DNA of 64,000 bases from Pseudoalteromonas rubra (GCF_000238295.3 NZ_AHCD03000035.1:1178001-1242000), one strand, 5' to 3'; positions 43,408-52,106 are shown, counted from the first letter of the stretch. Made by a program: numbers and translations. Notes: generated by a model not told the origin, from the sequence alone.

Positions 43408-44081
43408 TCACTGAGCACGGTATAACGCCTGAGGGAGAGACGCTTGTCTCGCCCGTTTTGTACATCAGGCAGTATACTGACGCTTTATTACCCGCCCGCG
43501 CTCGTCTGAGCCAGGGACTAGCCGTCAAGCAGCAGAGCCGGGCATTGGCCAATTTCGCACTACAAAGGGCCTGCGCCAATCCCTCAGTCAGGCTCAATCA
43601 TACCAGGTATGGGCAGCCGTTTGGCGATCAGGGCCAGGGGAAGCCTGCTCAGCCTGTGTCCACCAGCCACAGTCAGAACTGGTATGCTGTTGCCACGGCC
43701 CCGGTCCCCGTAGGCATCGACATTCAGGTCTACCGCCGCTTTTCTGTCTCCAACCAGCAGCGTTTGTTTGATCATAACACGGTGTCGGCTGACATAATCA
43801 CCCAGACCATGCAATGGTCTTTGTGCGAGGCCTATCTCAAATCCCATGGCCGGGGCCTGCCATTTGATTTGCGCACAATCCGCATCCAGCAACATGCAAG
43901 CCTGGGTGCCACTTTATACGGACGCATAACAAGCAAAAATAACACACTGACACCTGCCAGCTATTGGCTCTGGCAAACACTCTATTTTTGCTGTGCCGTC
44001 TGTATCACCGGCCACCAGAAGATAGTCCCCACACTCTCTTTAAACACAATGGAAAACAATCATGACACACACTGCATTTGA
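43404..44081 (+). CDS. pigL: PigL, 4'-phosphopantetheinyl transferase
   Basis: A 225-residue Sfp-type transferase that converts apo-PigG and the PigH carrier domains to holo form. Visible motifs are VPVGIDIQVYR (family V-G-I-D-I-E; the last acidic position is Gln here) and WSLCEAYLKSHGRGL (family W-x-x-K-E-A, with Cys in place of Lys before the Glu). Both substitutions touch Mg2+-site neighbourhoods but the key Asp and Glu remain. The start is GTG at 43404 inside the pigK stop (GTGA). The 3' end overlaps pigM by 20 bp. Confidence 0.9.
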   Translation: MITEHGITPEGETLVSPVLYIRQYTDALLPARARLSQGLAVKQQSRALANFALQRACANPSVRLNHTRYGQPFGDQGQGKPAQPVSTSHSQNWYAVATAPVPVGIDIQVYRRFSVSNQQRLFDHNTVSADIITQTMQWSLCEAYLKSHGRGLPFDLRTIRIQQHASLGATLYGRITSKNNTLTPASYWLWQTLYFCCAVCITGHQKIVPTLSLNTMENNHDTHCI

Positions 44082-45147
44082 ACAAACACTGGCAGAGGCT
44101 GTCGCACTGGCACGGCTTGCGCCGTCTTCACACAACTGTCAGCCCTGGGCCGTTCACTTCGATCCCGTTATCCACTGTGGCTACCTGGCCATAGACAACC
44201 GCCGTAAACTGACCGGCCTGCCATCATTAGAACGGGAGATGCTGCTCAGCTGTGGTATTTTCTTCCACTTTCTTGAGCAGCTAATATGCCTGCGCGGGTA
44301 TCAGCTACACTGGCGCTGGTGCGATGAGCAAGAGCAACAAGTATTGGCCGGCGAAGACCGAGCACTTATCCGTTTTATGCCGGGACCGGAGCAGGCGCAC
44401 CAGGCAACCGCATTTGCAACTTTGTCTGAGCAGCTCCAGCAACGCCATACGGTACGTTCAGCGTACCGCAACACACCGCTCAGTGAGCAACAGCGTAACG
44501 AGCTGAGCACCGTGCTCAAACCTTACCCGGTGACGCTTGGGATATATTACCAGCAGACGCATGGCAAAGCGCTGGCCCACCTGACGCAAACTTATGCCGG
44601 GCTGGATTTTGCCAACAAAGCCGCATGGCGCGAAACCTATAGCTATATTCGCTTTGATGAACGACGTCAGTACGAGGATGGTTTTTACCTGCACAACCTG
44701 TTCGGCCCGGTTTCTGGCGGTTTCAAAACCTTTTTTAAAGTCGCCTTTCACCCGCACCTGAGTGGTCTGAATAAATTGCTCAGATTGCCAACCAAAATGG
44801 CCCAGGGCCTTGCTGAGTTGGTTGAAACCGGACCGCACTACCTGGCGCTGAATGTCAGTAAAGAAGGCGATGAAGCCCTGTTTCGTGCAGGCTTAGGGCT
44901 AGGTGCTTTATGGCTCAAACTACAGCAATGGGGATGGGCAATGCACCCAATCAGTGTACTTGTGCAACACGATGCTGCCAGAGAGGCCTTAGCAGCCAGC
45001 CTCAGCCAGTCTGAGTTACCCGTTTTTTTCGCCCGATTCGGCGAACCCGAGCAATCCGGTAGCCCGGCACCAAGGCGGCACTGGCAGAGCATTCTGGTCT
45101 CAGACACCCACAGTCTGACTAAGTCCACACCGACTCAACGTGGATAA
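44062..45147 (+). CDS. pigM: PigM, nitroreductase-like oxidoreductase
   Basis: A 361-residue FMN-type protein. PigM oxidises HBM to the aldehyde HBC in the bipyrrole branch. The N-terminal APSSHNCQPW motif is the FMN-contacting signature of the nitroreductase superfamily, followed later by RHTVRSAYRN and a C-terminal SxxGL-type stretch (RAGLGLGALWLKLQQWG). It is the last pig gene: after it come AT-rich sequence and two small peptide genes. No homologue of Serratia pigN follows. I saw no clear terminator right after the stop codon. Confidence 0.92.
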   Translation: MTHTAFEQTLAEAVALARLAPSSHNCQPWAVHFDPVIHCGYLAIDNRRKLTGLPSLEREMLLSCGIFFHFLEQLICLRGYQLHWRWCDEQEQQVLAGEDRALIRFMPGPEQAHQATAFATLSEQLQQRHTVRSAYRNTPLSEQQRNELSTVLKPYPVTLGIYYQQTHGKALAHLTQTYAGLDFANKAAWRETYSYIRFDERRQYEDGFYLHNLFGPVSGGFKTFFKVAFHPHLSGLNKLLRLPTKMAQGLAELVETGPHYLALNVSKEGDEALFRAGLGLGALWLKLQQWGWAMHPISVLVQHDAAREALAASLSQSELPVFFARFGEPEQSGSPAPRRHWQSILVSDTHSLTKSTPTQRG

Positions 45148-45247
45148 CAAACAAAAAAGAATAAAAAATAAACCATTGCGTAGTTGTAAATTATGAGATA
45201 AAACAAATAGGTAATAAAAAAACAACTAACACTATAAGGAAAATAAA

Positions 45248-45448
45248 ATGAAGCTCATCAAAAAACAAATCAAAATGCTTTCTAAGGACACCACGCGCCT
45301 GCCTGTACTTATGACTGCCAATATCGCGGGTGGCAGACGTACCCGTGGCAATGAGATTGAAAACACAGAAGAAAGCATTTGCACCGCGAATGCCCTTGCT
45401 TCAGCAAACGAAATCAAAAACTCGGCCCACAGCATTTGTACGGCCTAG
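45248..45448 (+). CDS. Putative RiPP precursor peptide with repeated core motif
   Basis: A 66-residue peptide. The N-terminal part (MKLIKKQIKMLSKDTTRLP) is basic and amphipathic, followed by TANIAGG, a double-glycine-like leader end at residues 28-29. The rest is a 37-residue tail containing a 13-residue direct repeat, NEIENTEESICTA (35-47) and NEIKNSAHSICTA (54-66). Each repeat ends SICTA, giving one Cys and two to three Ser/Thr, the raw material for thioether rings. The leader matches that of the next small gene. A strong AAGGAAA ribosome site lies ~7 nt before the ATG. No modification enzyme or transporter gene of RiPP type is seen in the window, so this is a candidate orphan precursor. 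Confidence 0.65.
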   Translation: MKLIKKQIKMLSKDTTRLPVLMTANIAGGRRTRGNEIENTEESICTANALASANEIKNSAHSICTA

Positions 45449-45595
45449 TTGCATATTACTACGCCATGTACAGCACAAAGGCGTCAGCACGAGCACATTT
45501 GCGCACTGCAAAAAAGACGTTGACAAATACGATTTACATCAAGTAGCTTGTAACTGACCCATTTAAAAAACAAAATAATTCAACAGGATATGAAA

Positions 45596-45775
45596 ATGAA
45601 ACTAGCACTTAAAAAGAAACAACTAAAACAACTAGACAACACTATGCGACTGGATAAGCAAGCCACACCTCAAATTGGCGGCGCTGGCGAGAGCTCACCA
45701 CCACGTGCTTGCCTGCCAACCGGGCACATTTGTGATCGGCTGAGTGGCAAAAGCGACCACACCTGCTGGTGCTAA
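45596..45775 (+). CDS. Putative RiPP precursor peptide, Cys-rich core
   Basis: A 59-residue peptide whose leader, MKLALKKKQLKQLDNT then TPQIGGA, aligns with the leader of the peptide gene 148 bp upstream (M-K-L-x-K-K-Q-x-K-x-L and I-x-G-G). The tail after Gly-Gly has four cysteines and six Ser/Thr (for example RACLPTGHIC and SDHTCWC), which would suit lanthionine rings or disulfides. The start at 45596 is chosen over 45590 because AGG (45585-45587) is 8 nt before it. The two genes share leaders but not tails, as expected for a trans-modified family. Alternative: a small secreted Cys-rich bacteriocin. Confidence 0.65.
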   Translation: MKLALKKKQLKQLDNTMRLDKQATPQIGGAGESSPPRACLPTGHICDRLSGKSDHTCWC

Positions 45776-45782
45776 TTAAATC

Positions 45783-45801
45783 GCGGCAGTGCTGCTGCCG
45801 C
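45783..45801 (+). terminator. GC-rich hairpin after the peptide genes
   Basis: GCGGCAG (45783-45789) pairs with CTGCCGC (45795-45801) over a 5-nt loop, 7 bp after the second peptide stop. No U-tract follows, so it may be a weak or rho-assisted terminator or a 3'-end stabiliser. The rest of the ~295-bp gap to the next gene shows nothing else definite. Confidence 0.4.
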
Positions 45802-46072
45802 ACTCAATCCACTTAACCTAACCCAAAATGCGTTAGACACAGCAAACGACCCACCACACGAACTAAAACGCTCTTACCGTAATCTGCCTTTTTGTTGCCC
45901 TTGCTTCAGAAAACGACATCACCAACACAGTTCCACTCACTCTTTCCTGACCACCATTTACATAGCGTATTTTAGCGTCATCCGGACATCGCAATAAAAA
46001 ATTTCTTGTTCCGGCGCTTTGTCCTGTCTTTTTTTCTTAGGATCCCTACAATACCCGCCATAAGGAGACAGC

Positions 46073-47251
46073 ATGCAGCAAAAAACCAGCAAACTATTGA
46101 TTTTTATACTCGCTCTGCTAGTGGTGTTTTGTCCACTGGGGATCGATCTTTACTTACCCGCATTCGTTAATATGCAACAAGACCTGGCCGTCAGTGAAGC
46201 GCACATTCAGCAAACGGTGGGCATTTATATGTTGGCTGTAGGGCTTGGACAACTACTTGCCGGTCCGCTTGCCGACAAATATGGCAGACGCCCGGTTGCT
46301 TTGTCCGGCATACTGTTATTTGGCATTGGAGCACTGCTGGCCACCTTACTGAATGAATGGCACTGGATCATGCTTGCCCGTGTATTACAGGGCTTAGGGG
46401 CTTGTGCCACCTTTGTCAGCGCCTTCGCAATTGTACGGGATAGTTTCGGTCACAAAGGCAGTGGTCAGATGATCACCTATCTTAACGGCATTGTCTGCTT
46501 TATTCCGGCACTTGCCCCTATTCTGGGTGCTTGGCTGACCATAGAGTTTGGCTGGCGCAGTAACTTTACCTTTCTGACGGGCTTTGCCGCTGTTGGCCTG
46601 GTATTGGTGCTGGCACTGTACCGGGAAACGAAACCCGACACCACTGTTTACTCTGGCCATTTACTTGATTTTCGCCGCTTCCACCCCATGCTGAGTAGCC
46701 CCCAATTTATGTTCAACGCCAGCATTACTATGGTGTGTATGGCGGCTATGTTGGTATTTGTCGTCGGCGCCCCGGGCTGGATCATGACCGGGCTTAATCG
46801 TCCCGTTGAGGAATTTACCATGTGGTTTACCATCAACGCCGCGATTAGCATTGCTGCCAGTTTTACTGCGCCCCACTTCATTAAACGCAACTCGCAGCAG
46901 GCACTGAGATTTGGCCTGAGTTTATTTACCCTTGGTGGGATCTTGTTGTTAATCACACCGCAAACTCACCCGCTGGCGTATCTGTTACCTATGTACATCG
47001 CCTCTGTCGGTTTTGCCTTTACGCTGGGGGCTGCGGCGGGCAATGCCCTGGCTCCTTTTGCCAATCAGGCCGGGACAGCTTCCGCCCTGATCGGGGTTAT
47101 GCAAATGAGTGGCGCCGGGCTATTAGCGATGATCAGCCAGCCACTGGCGTTACCCGCTCCGGAGCAGTTAGCCATGCACATGCTCATCGGACTGCCTTTC
47201 TTATGTTTACTGTTCAGTCGTTGCAAAGATAATTTGCATACCCCGACCTGA
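46073..47251 (+). CDS. Bcr/CflA-family MFS drug exporter
   Basis: A 392-residue twelve-helix major facilitator of the DHA1 Bcr/CflA group. The first helix ends PLGIDLYLPAFVNMQQDL (Asp in TM1 typical of the group), the loop 2-3 signature is GPLADKYGRRPVALSG, and the antiporter motif region is LNGIVCFIPALAPILGAWLT. It exports drugs or small metabolites using the proton gradient. A strong TAAGGAGA ribosome site lies 7 nt upstream. Because it follows the pig cluster and the peptide genes it could export one of their products, but nothing in the sequence shows this. Confidence 0.92.
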   Translation: MQQKTSKLLIFILALLVVFCPLGIDLYLPAFVNMQQDLAVSEAHIQQTVGIYMLAVGLGQLLAGPLADKYGRRPVALSGILLFGIGALLATLLNEWHWIMLARVLQGLGACATFVSAFAIVRDSFGHKGSGQMITYLNGIVCFIPALAPILGAWLTIEFGWRSNFTFLTGFAAVGLVLVLALYRETKPDTTVYSGHLLDFRRFHPMLSSPQFMFNASITMVCMAAMLVFVVGAPGWIMTGLNRPVEEFTMWFTINAAISIAASFTAPHFIKRNSQQALRFGLSLFTLGGILLLITPQTHPLAYLLPMYIASVGFAFTLGAAAGNALAPFANQAGTASALIGVMQMSGAGLLAMISQPLALPAPEQLAMHMLIGLPFLCLLFSRCKDNLHTPT

Positions 47252-47267
47252 TCAACAATCCGCCAAC

Positions 47268-47315
47268 TTGGTATCATTATCTTCATATTAGGCACAAAAT
47301 AGATAATGATACCAA
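47268..47315. repeat. Perfect 15-bp inverted repeat
   Basis: TTGGTATCATTATCT (47268-47282) and AGATAATGATACCAA (47301-47315) are exact inverse copies with an 18-nt loop, 16 bp after the MFS gene and followed by TTTTC. It could act as a terminator for that gene, a pair of regulator sites, or the remnant of a small mobile repeat. Confidence 0.6.
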
Positions 47316-47320
47316 TTTTC
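47302..47320. promoter_or_regulatory. Candidate Fur-box-like site
   Basis: GATAATGATACCAATTTTC matches 15 of 19 positions of the classical Fur consensus by my hand count. It lies ~210 bp upstream of the subtilase start, far for direct repression, and coincides with one arm of the inverted repeat. The match may be chance in AT-rich DNA. Confidence 0.35.
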
Positions 47321-47528
47321 ATTATTATGAAAGAATAAAAATTCTATATATCCAGACTTCTGCTAATATTATTTAATTATAAATAAAGAATAATTCATTC
47401 CTACAAGTTCCAACAATGTAGATAATTTCTCTTTACGTTAGCGCAATATTACGTCTATCTTAATAAGCGTTAACCAACGGTTAGCAATGTAACCAAGTTA
47501 AAATAATTAAAACCAAGAGATAATAATA

Positions 47529-49346
47529 ATGAAATTCAACAAGTTTACGACGTCACTTCTACTTGCAGGTTTATGTGCCACAGCAACAGCTCAGGCGACC
47601 GAAGACAGATTCATCATCCAGGTTGATAACAATAAAAAAGGCATAGTCAAAGCACTGGCACAGAAAATGGGTGCACAACTGCACATAGACGGTGATGGCT
47701 TCCTTGCTGCCACATTTAGCGGCAAAGAGCTCAGTGAAGTTAAGGGACTGCTTAACAACCCGCATATCAAATTGATAGAGGTGGATCAAAAGCGTCAACT
47801 GATGGGTTTATATAATGATGATGCCGGCGACCCAATGCAGCAACAGGTTGCCCCATACGCATATTATCAGTCGCAGGCGAACCAGGTGACCTTTGATGCC
47901 AATGCCGGCATGAAAGTCTGCGTCATCGACTCAGGTCTGGATATGTCCAACCCGGATTTCATCTGGGGCAACATCACAGGCGATAATGACTCAGGTACTG
48001 GCAACTGGTATGAGCATGGTGGTCCACATGGCACCCACGTGGCAGGGACCGTGGGCGCTGCGGACAATAACATCGGTGTGATTGGTATGGCACCGGGTGT
48101 CGACATGCACATCATCAAAGTGTTCAATGCGGAAGGCTGGGGTTATTCCTCAGATCTGGCACACGCAGCAAACTTGTGTAGTCAGGCGGGTGCCAATATC
48201 ATCAGCATGAGCCTGGGTGGTGGTGGTGCAAACAGCACCGAAGAAAATGCTTTCGAAAGTTTTAATAATGCTGGTGGCCTGGTCGTTGCGGCAGCTGGTA
48301 ACGATGGTAACAATGTCCGCTCTTACCCGGCTGGCTACCCGTCAGTCATGATGGTAGGTGCAAATGACGCTGATAATAACATTGCGGATTTTTCTCAGTT
48401 CCCAAGCTGTCAAAGTGGCAAAGGTAAAAATGCCGGTCAAGATGAAACTATCTGCGTTGAAGTCACCGCTGGTGGCGTTGACACTCTGTCTACGTACCCT
48501 GCTGGCCTTGCCACATCGTCCAGTCTGAGCGTTGATGGTGCAGCGTTTGCTTCATCTGCGATGGAAAACAGTGGCAGTATTTCTTCGTCAGTATATTTCA
48601 TGGGCACAGCAGAAGCGACCGACAGCTCGGCAAATGGCAAAGTGTGCCTAATCGATCGGGGCAATATTTCTTTCCATGACAAAGTCGCCAACTGTGAAAA
48701 CTCAGGCGGTGTCGGTGCAATTATCATCAATAATGAAGCGGGTATGCTCTACGGTACGCTGGGCGACACCAATACCACCAGCATCCCGGCAATTGGTGCA
48801 GCACTGGAGGACCGTACAGCTTTGTTAGCCGCCACTAGCGCAAACATTGTAATTGGTACTTCAGATTATGGCCTGATGAGCGGTACTTCAATGGCAACCC
48901 CGGCCGTGTCAGGTATCGCCGCCTTGGTTTGGTCAAATCACCCTGATTGTACTGGCCAGGAAATTCGTGCTGCGCTCAAAGCAACGGCACAAGATAGTGG
49001 TGCGGCTGGTAAAGACGTTTACTTTGGCTACGGCATTGTCAAAGCGGCAGACGCAGATGCTTACCTGACTGCCAATGGCTGTGCCGGTGGCGGTAATGGC
49101 GGTGACCTGCAGCTCAGCGCCTCAGGATACAAATCAAAAGGCAATAAATACGTTGACCTGAACTGGCAAGGCGCTTCTACCTCGCAGATCGATATTTTCC
49201 GAAACGGTAGCAAGATTGTCACAACCAGCAACGATAATAGCTACACAGATAGCATCAGTGGTAAAGGTGGCGGTAGCTACACTTATCAGGTTTGCGAACA
49301 AGGCAGCACATCTGCTTGCTCTGCAACTCAGACTGTTGTGTTCTGA
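47529..49346 (+). CDS. Secreted subtilisin-like serine protease (S8) with PA domain
   Basis: A 605-residue exported protease. Signal peptide: residues 1-23 (cleavage after AQA). An I9 inhibitor propeptide covers ~27-95. The S8 domain has D134 (VCVIDSGLD), H167 (GPHGTHVAG) and S454 (MSGTSMATPAVSG). Between them lies a protease-associated insert (~310-430; VCLIDRGNISFHDKVANCEN). A C-terminal beta-sandwich-like extension (~525-605; YVDLNWQGASTSQIDIFRNG) follows a Gly-rich linker and resembles fibronectin-type or P-like domains. It should be secreted and autoprocessed. Its own promoter is likely in the AT-rich 280 bp upstream; a strong terminator follows. Confidence 0.94.
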   Translation: MKFNKFTTSLLLAGLCATATAQATEDRFIIQVDNNKKGIVKALAQKMGAQLHIDGDGFLAATFSGKELSEVKGLLNNPHIKLIEVDQKRQLMGLYNDDAGDPMQQQVAPYAYYQSQANQVTFDANAGMKVCVIDSGLDMSNPDFIWGNITGDNDSGTGNWYEHGGPHGTHVAGTVGAADNNIGVIGMAPGVDMHIIKVFNAEGWGYSSDLAHAANLCSQAGANIISMSLGGGGANSTEENAFESFNNAGGLVVAAAGNDGNNVRSYPAGYPSVMMVGANDADNNIADFSQFPSCQSGKGKNAGQDETICVEVTAGGVDTLSTYPAGLATSSSLSVDGAAFASSAMENSGSISSSVYFMGTAEATDSSANGKVCLIDRGNISFHDKVANCENSGGVGAIIINNEAGMLYGTLGDTNTTSIPAIGAALEDRTALLAATSANIVIGTSDYGLMSGTSMATPAVSGIAALVWSNHPDCTGQEIRAALKATAQDSGAAGKDVYFGYGIVKAADADAYLTANGCAGGGNGGDLQLSASGYKSKGNKYVDLNWQGASTSQIDIFRNGSKIVTTSNDNSYTDSISGKGGGSYTYQVCEQGSTSACSATQTVVF

Positions 49347-49454
49347 TACTAACCTGCTGGTGTTATGACGAGACACACAGGCACCCTGCGTGCCCATCTA
49401 TCTCGCTGCACTGAGCCTGGTTGGTATCCCCCAACCAATTAATAACCAGTTTTT

Positions 49455-49480
49455 ATGCGGGCGTATGCCCGCATTTTTTA
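49455..49480 (+). terminator. Rho-independent terminator after the subtilase gene
   Basis: ATGCGGGC (49455-49462) and GCCCGCAT (49467-49474) form an 8-bp GC-rich stem with a GTAT loop, followed by TTTTTT. This is a textbook intrinsic terminator, 109 bp after the stop codon. Confidence 0.9.
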
Positions 49481-49538
49481 TAGGTTTTTTTATTTAAGCT
49501 GGTTACACTAAGTGCAATTATGTTGAACAGAGCCCGTC

Positions 49539-50174
49539 ATGCTAAACCCGGAATTACTCGCCTCTTTTTTATTTGCCAGCTTTATTATTGCCATTGCCCC
49601 AGGCCCTTCCAATGCCTTTTTAATGGCTCAGACCTTTACCAACGGCCGCACAGCCGGAATGCAAAGTGCTTTTGGCTTTGCGCTGGGTGGAGTGGTCCAC
49701 ACACTGTTTGCAGTGATTGGTTTGTCAGCTATCCTTAAGGCCTCAGAAACCGCCTATACCACAGTGCAATACCTGGGTGCGGCCTACCTTGCCTACCTGG
49801 GGGTACGCACTTTCAAAGACACCCTATCTCAGCCAGAGAACAACGACGAAGAAAAGCCCCATGTCAGCAATAAGAAGCAACAAAATGTCATGTTCCAGGC
49901 TATGATGACAGAAGTGCTCAACCCCAAGGTTGCGTTATTCTTTATTGCCTTCATTCCTCAGTTTGTTGATCAAAGCCTGACAACGTCTACCACAGTGCAG
50001 CTTGCGATGTTCGGGTTACTCTATCCAATTCTGGCCTTTCCTATTGATTGTGTGTATGTTTACAGCGGCGATAAAATCGCCGGCTATTTTCGCGCTCATC
50101 CCAGTGCACCGATTTGGATAGACAGGATCTCGGCCTTTATCTTCGTCGCACTGGCAATTAACTTATTATTATGA
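49539..50174 (+). CDS. LysE/RhtB-family amino-acid exporter
   Basis: A 211-residue inner-membrane protein with six helices. The N-terminal block FLFASFIIAIAPGPSNAFL carries the family's P-G-P motif, followed by GFALGGVVHTLFAVIGLSAIL and EVLNPKVALFFIAFIPQFV, the two other RhtB signatures. The family exports basic, hydrophobic or homoserine-type amino acids. The exact substrate is not predictable. It stands before methylglyoxal synthase with a 7-bp gap, so they are probably co-transcribed, although a functional link is not obvious. Confidence 0.92.
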   Translation: MLNPELLASFLFASFIIAIAPGPSNAFLMAQTFTNGRTAGMQSAFGFALGGVVHTLFAVIGLSAILKASETAYTTVQYLGAAYLAYLGVRTFKDTLSQPENNDEEKPHVSNKKQQNVMFQAMMTEVLNPKVALFFIAFIPQFVDQSLTTSTTVQLAMFGLLYPILAFPIDCVYVYSGDKIAGYFRAHPSAPIWIDRISAFIFVALAINLLL

Positions 50175-50181
50175 GGTAAGT

Positions 50182-50643
50182 ATGGATACCAAGTCGCAGG
50201 TCATTCCGGCTAAAAAACGCATCGCACTGGTCGCGCATGATGGCAAAAAACAGGCTATGGTCAGCTGGTGTCAGGCGCACCTGGATAAGCTCGCTATGCA
50301 TCAACTCTATGCAACAGGAACAACCGGTCACCTCATTGAAAAAACCTCTGGGTTGGAAGTCACTAAGTTACTCAGCGGCCCGATGGGAGGCGACCAGCAA
50401 CTCGGCGCTAAAATCGCTGAGAACGAAATTCACATGTTGATTTTCTTCTGGGATCCGCTTGCGTCACAGCCGCATGATCCGGATGTCAAAGCGCTGTTGA
50501 GGCTTGCGGCAGTGTGGAATATTCCGGTAGCCTGTAATGAGACCACCGCAGATATGTTGTTGTCATCCATGATGATGACCACCCCAATTGAGCGCCAGCT
50601 ACCCGATTATGAGCAATATCTGGCGCATCGTATGGCGCTATAG
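50182..50643 (+). CDS. mgsA: Methylglyoxal synthase
   Basis: A 153-residue enzyme converting dihydroxyacetone phosphate to methylglyoxal and phosphate in the glycolytic bypass. The family block SGPMGGDQQLGAKIAE contains the catalytic D71; IALVAHDGKK at the N-terminus and FFWDPLASQPHDPDV are the phosphate-loop and conserved His/Asp segments. Length equals the E. coli enzyme (about 152). A GAGGTA ribosome site precedes the ATG. It converges on the Hsp70-like gene with a 10-bp gap. Confidence 0.96.
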   Translation: MDTKSQVIPAKKRIALVAHDGKKQAMVSWCQAHLDKLAMHQLYATGTTGHLIEKTSGLEVTKLLSGPMGGDQQLGAKIAENEIHMLIFFWDPLASQPHDPDVKALLRLAAVWNIPVACNETTADMLLSSMMMTTPIERQLPDYEQYLAHRMAL

Positions 50644-50653
50644 CACCCAATCA

Positions 50654-52018
50654 CTAGCGGTATAATTGACTCGCCCACTTGGTCAGACCGGCGGTAACAC
50701 TACCAAAATTATCGCCATTGACCATAGGGATATCGCCCAGGCGTTGCTGTAGTGCCAATTTTAGCAGCGGAGACTGGGCACTCCCCCCTGTCAGATAAAT
50801 CACATCGGGACGCGTGCCTGCCTCAGCTATTGCCTGCTCAGCCAGCACTGCGGCTTGCTCAAGACAGCTTGCCACCGACTCAGCCATAGTCTGCGCACTA
50901 ATATCGACGCTCAGCTCGCTATCCAGAAAGTCCAGGATTGCCGTATGTGAATTCTGATCAGACAGCGCAATTTTTGCCAGCTCGCCCTGACGCACGAATT
51001 GATGCGTCATCTTGCTGTGCTGGATCTTTAACAATCGCTTAAGTTTTCCCGGCTCACAGACATCTCTCAGCATACCGGTCAGCTCGCGCGCCATTTGCGC
51101 ACTGTAGAAGTCACTTTGCATCTGAATGTCATTAATTTTACATGCCTGCCAGAACAAAGGGTTGGGCAAGGGCAAACCAGATGTAAACTGGCTGCCCAGC
51201 CCACATACTGGCATCAAGGTGTGAAATGCCAGTGCGATATCGAGATCATTCCCGCCTATTCGTTTACCGGTGTGGGCCAGAAAGTCATCACTGCGATCCG
51301 CCTTAGCACGAAAGTCCGGTCCCATCTGCACGAAAGAGCAATCACTGGTACCACCACCAATATCCACCACCAGCACTTTCTGATCCTGAGTCAGGCGAGA
51401 CTCATAATCAATGCCTGCTGCCAGAGGCTCATACAAAAAGGCCACGTCTTTAAATCCGGCGCGCTTCGCTGCGGTCGTCAAAATATCTATCGCCTGGCGG
51501 TTGCTGTCCTCGCCCCCAATGGCCTGGAAGTTAACCGGTCGACCAATGACCGTTTGGCTGAGCGGCTGCTCCAGATGACGCTCAGCACGGCTTTTTAGCT
51601 CCATGATCATGGTCGTTGCAATGTCTTCGAAAAATGCCAGCTGAGCTGGTTTCAGACCAACCGCACCAAAAAAAGACTTGGGCGACTTCACGAAGTACCC
51701 TTCTTCAGGAAACGCGATGTATTCTTCTATGGCTTGCTGACCGACAAACACCCCTTGCTCGTCAGCCGCCAGGTCAAGCTCACGCCGTGCCATAGCTGCA
51801 TTGCCTAACAAAGGCTTACGCGCTGCCTGATAGTCCGCAGCAAATGCTGTGCCTGCAAGATTGTGTGCAACATACTCACTCACCAGGCTGTTGTGTAACG
51901 CGTATAGTGTCGATGGCAGGTAAGGTTTGCCCTGTTCCAGAGGCACCAGTGTTACATCGCCTTGGTGCATCACACCGATTGCGCAATTAGAACTACCGTA
52001 ATCAAATCCTGCTATCAT
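50654..52018 (-). CDS. Hsp70-like chaperone protein (YegD-type)
   Basis: A 454-residue actin-fold ATPase of the Hsp70 superfamily with a nucleotide-binding domain only and no classical substrate-binding domain, as in E. coli YegD. Phosphate-1 loop FDYGSSNCAIGV at the N-terminus, phosphate-2 VVDIGGGTSDCSFVQMG, and the adenosine motif VIYLTGGSAQSPLLKLAL near the C-terminus are all present. The middle segment FLYEPLAAGIDYE is also family-typical. Client proteins are unknown. It lies upstream of mgsA in convergent orientation and downstream of the DNA ligase, with 88 bp between. Confidence 0.88.
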   Translation of the reverse strand: MIAGFDYGSSNCAIGVMHQGDVTLVPLEQGKPYLPSTLYALHNSLVSEYVAHNLAGTAFAADYQAARKPLLGNAAMARRELDLAADEQGVFVGQQAIEEYIAFPEEGYFVKSPKSFFGAVGLKPAQLAFFEDIATTMIMELKSRAERHLEQPLSQTVIGRPVNFQAIGGEDSNRQAIDILTTAAKRAGFKDVAFLYEPLAAGIDYESRLTQDQKVLVVDIGGGTSDCSFVQMGPDFRAKADRSDDFLAHTGKRIGGNDLDIALAFHTLMPVCGLGSQFTSGLPLPNPLFWQACKINDIQMQSDFYSAQMARELTGMLRDVCEPGKLKRLLKIQHSKMTHQFVRQGELAKIALSDQNSHTAILDFLDSELSVDISAQTMAESVASCLEQAAVLAEQAIAEAGTRPDVIYLTGGSAQSPLLKLALQQRLGDIPMVNGDNFGSVTAGLTKWASQLYR

Positions 52019-52106
52019 TTGTCACCTCACAACCATAAAAAGGTCGCGCACTGTATCACAGCAAAGTGGCAAGTAAAAGCCTTCGCGTGCCTCTACAACA
52101 CAATCC

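Noticed and set aside
45520..45525. TTGACA between the two peptide genes as a promoter
   Set aside because: No acceptable -10 box at 16-19 bp spacing.
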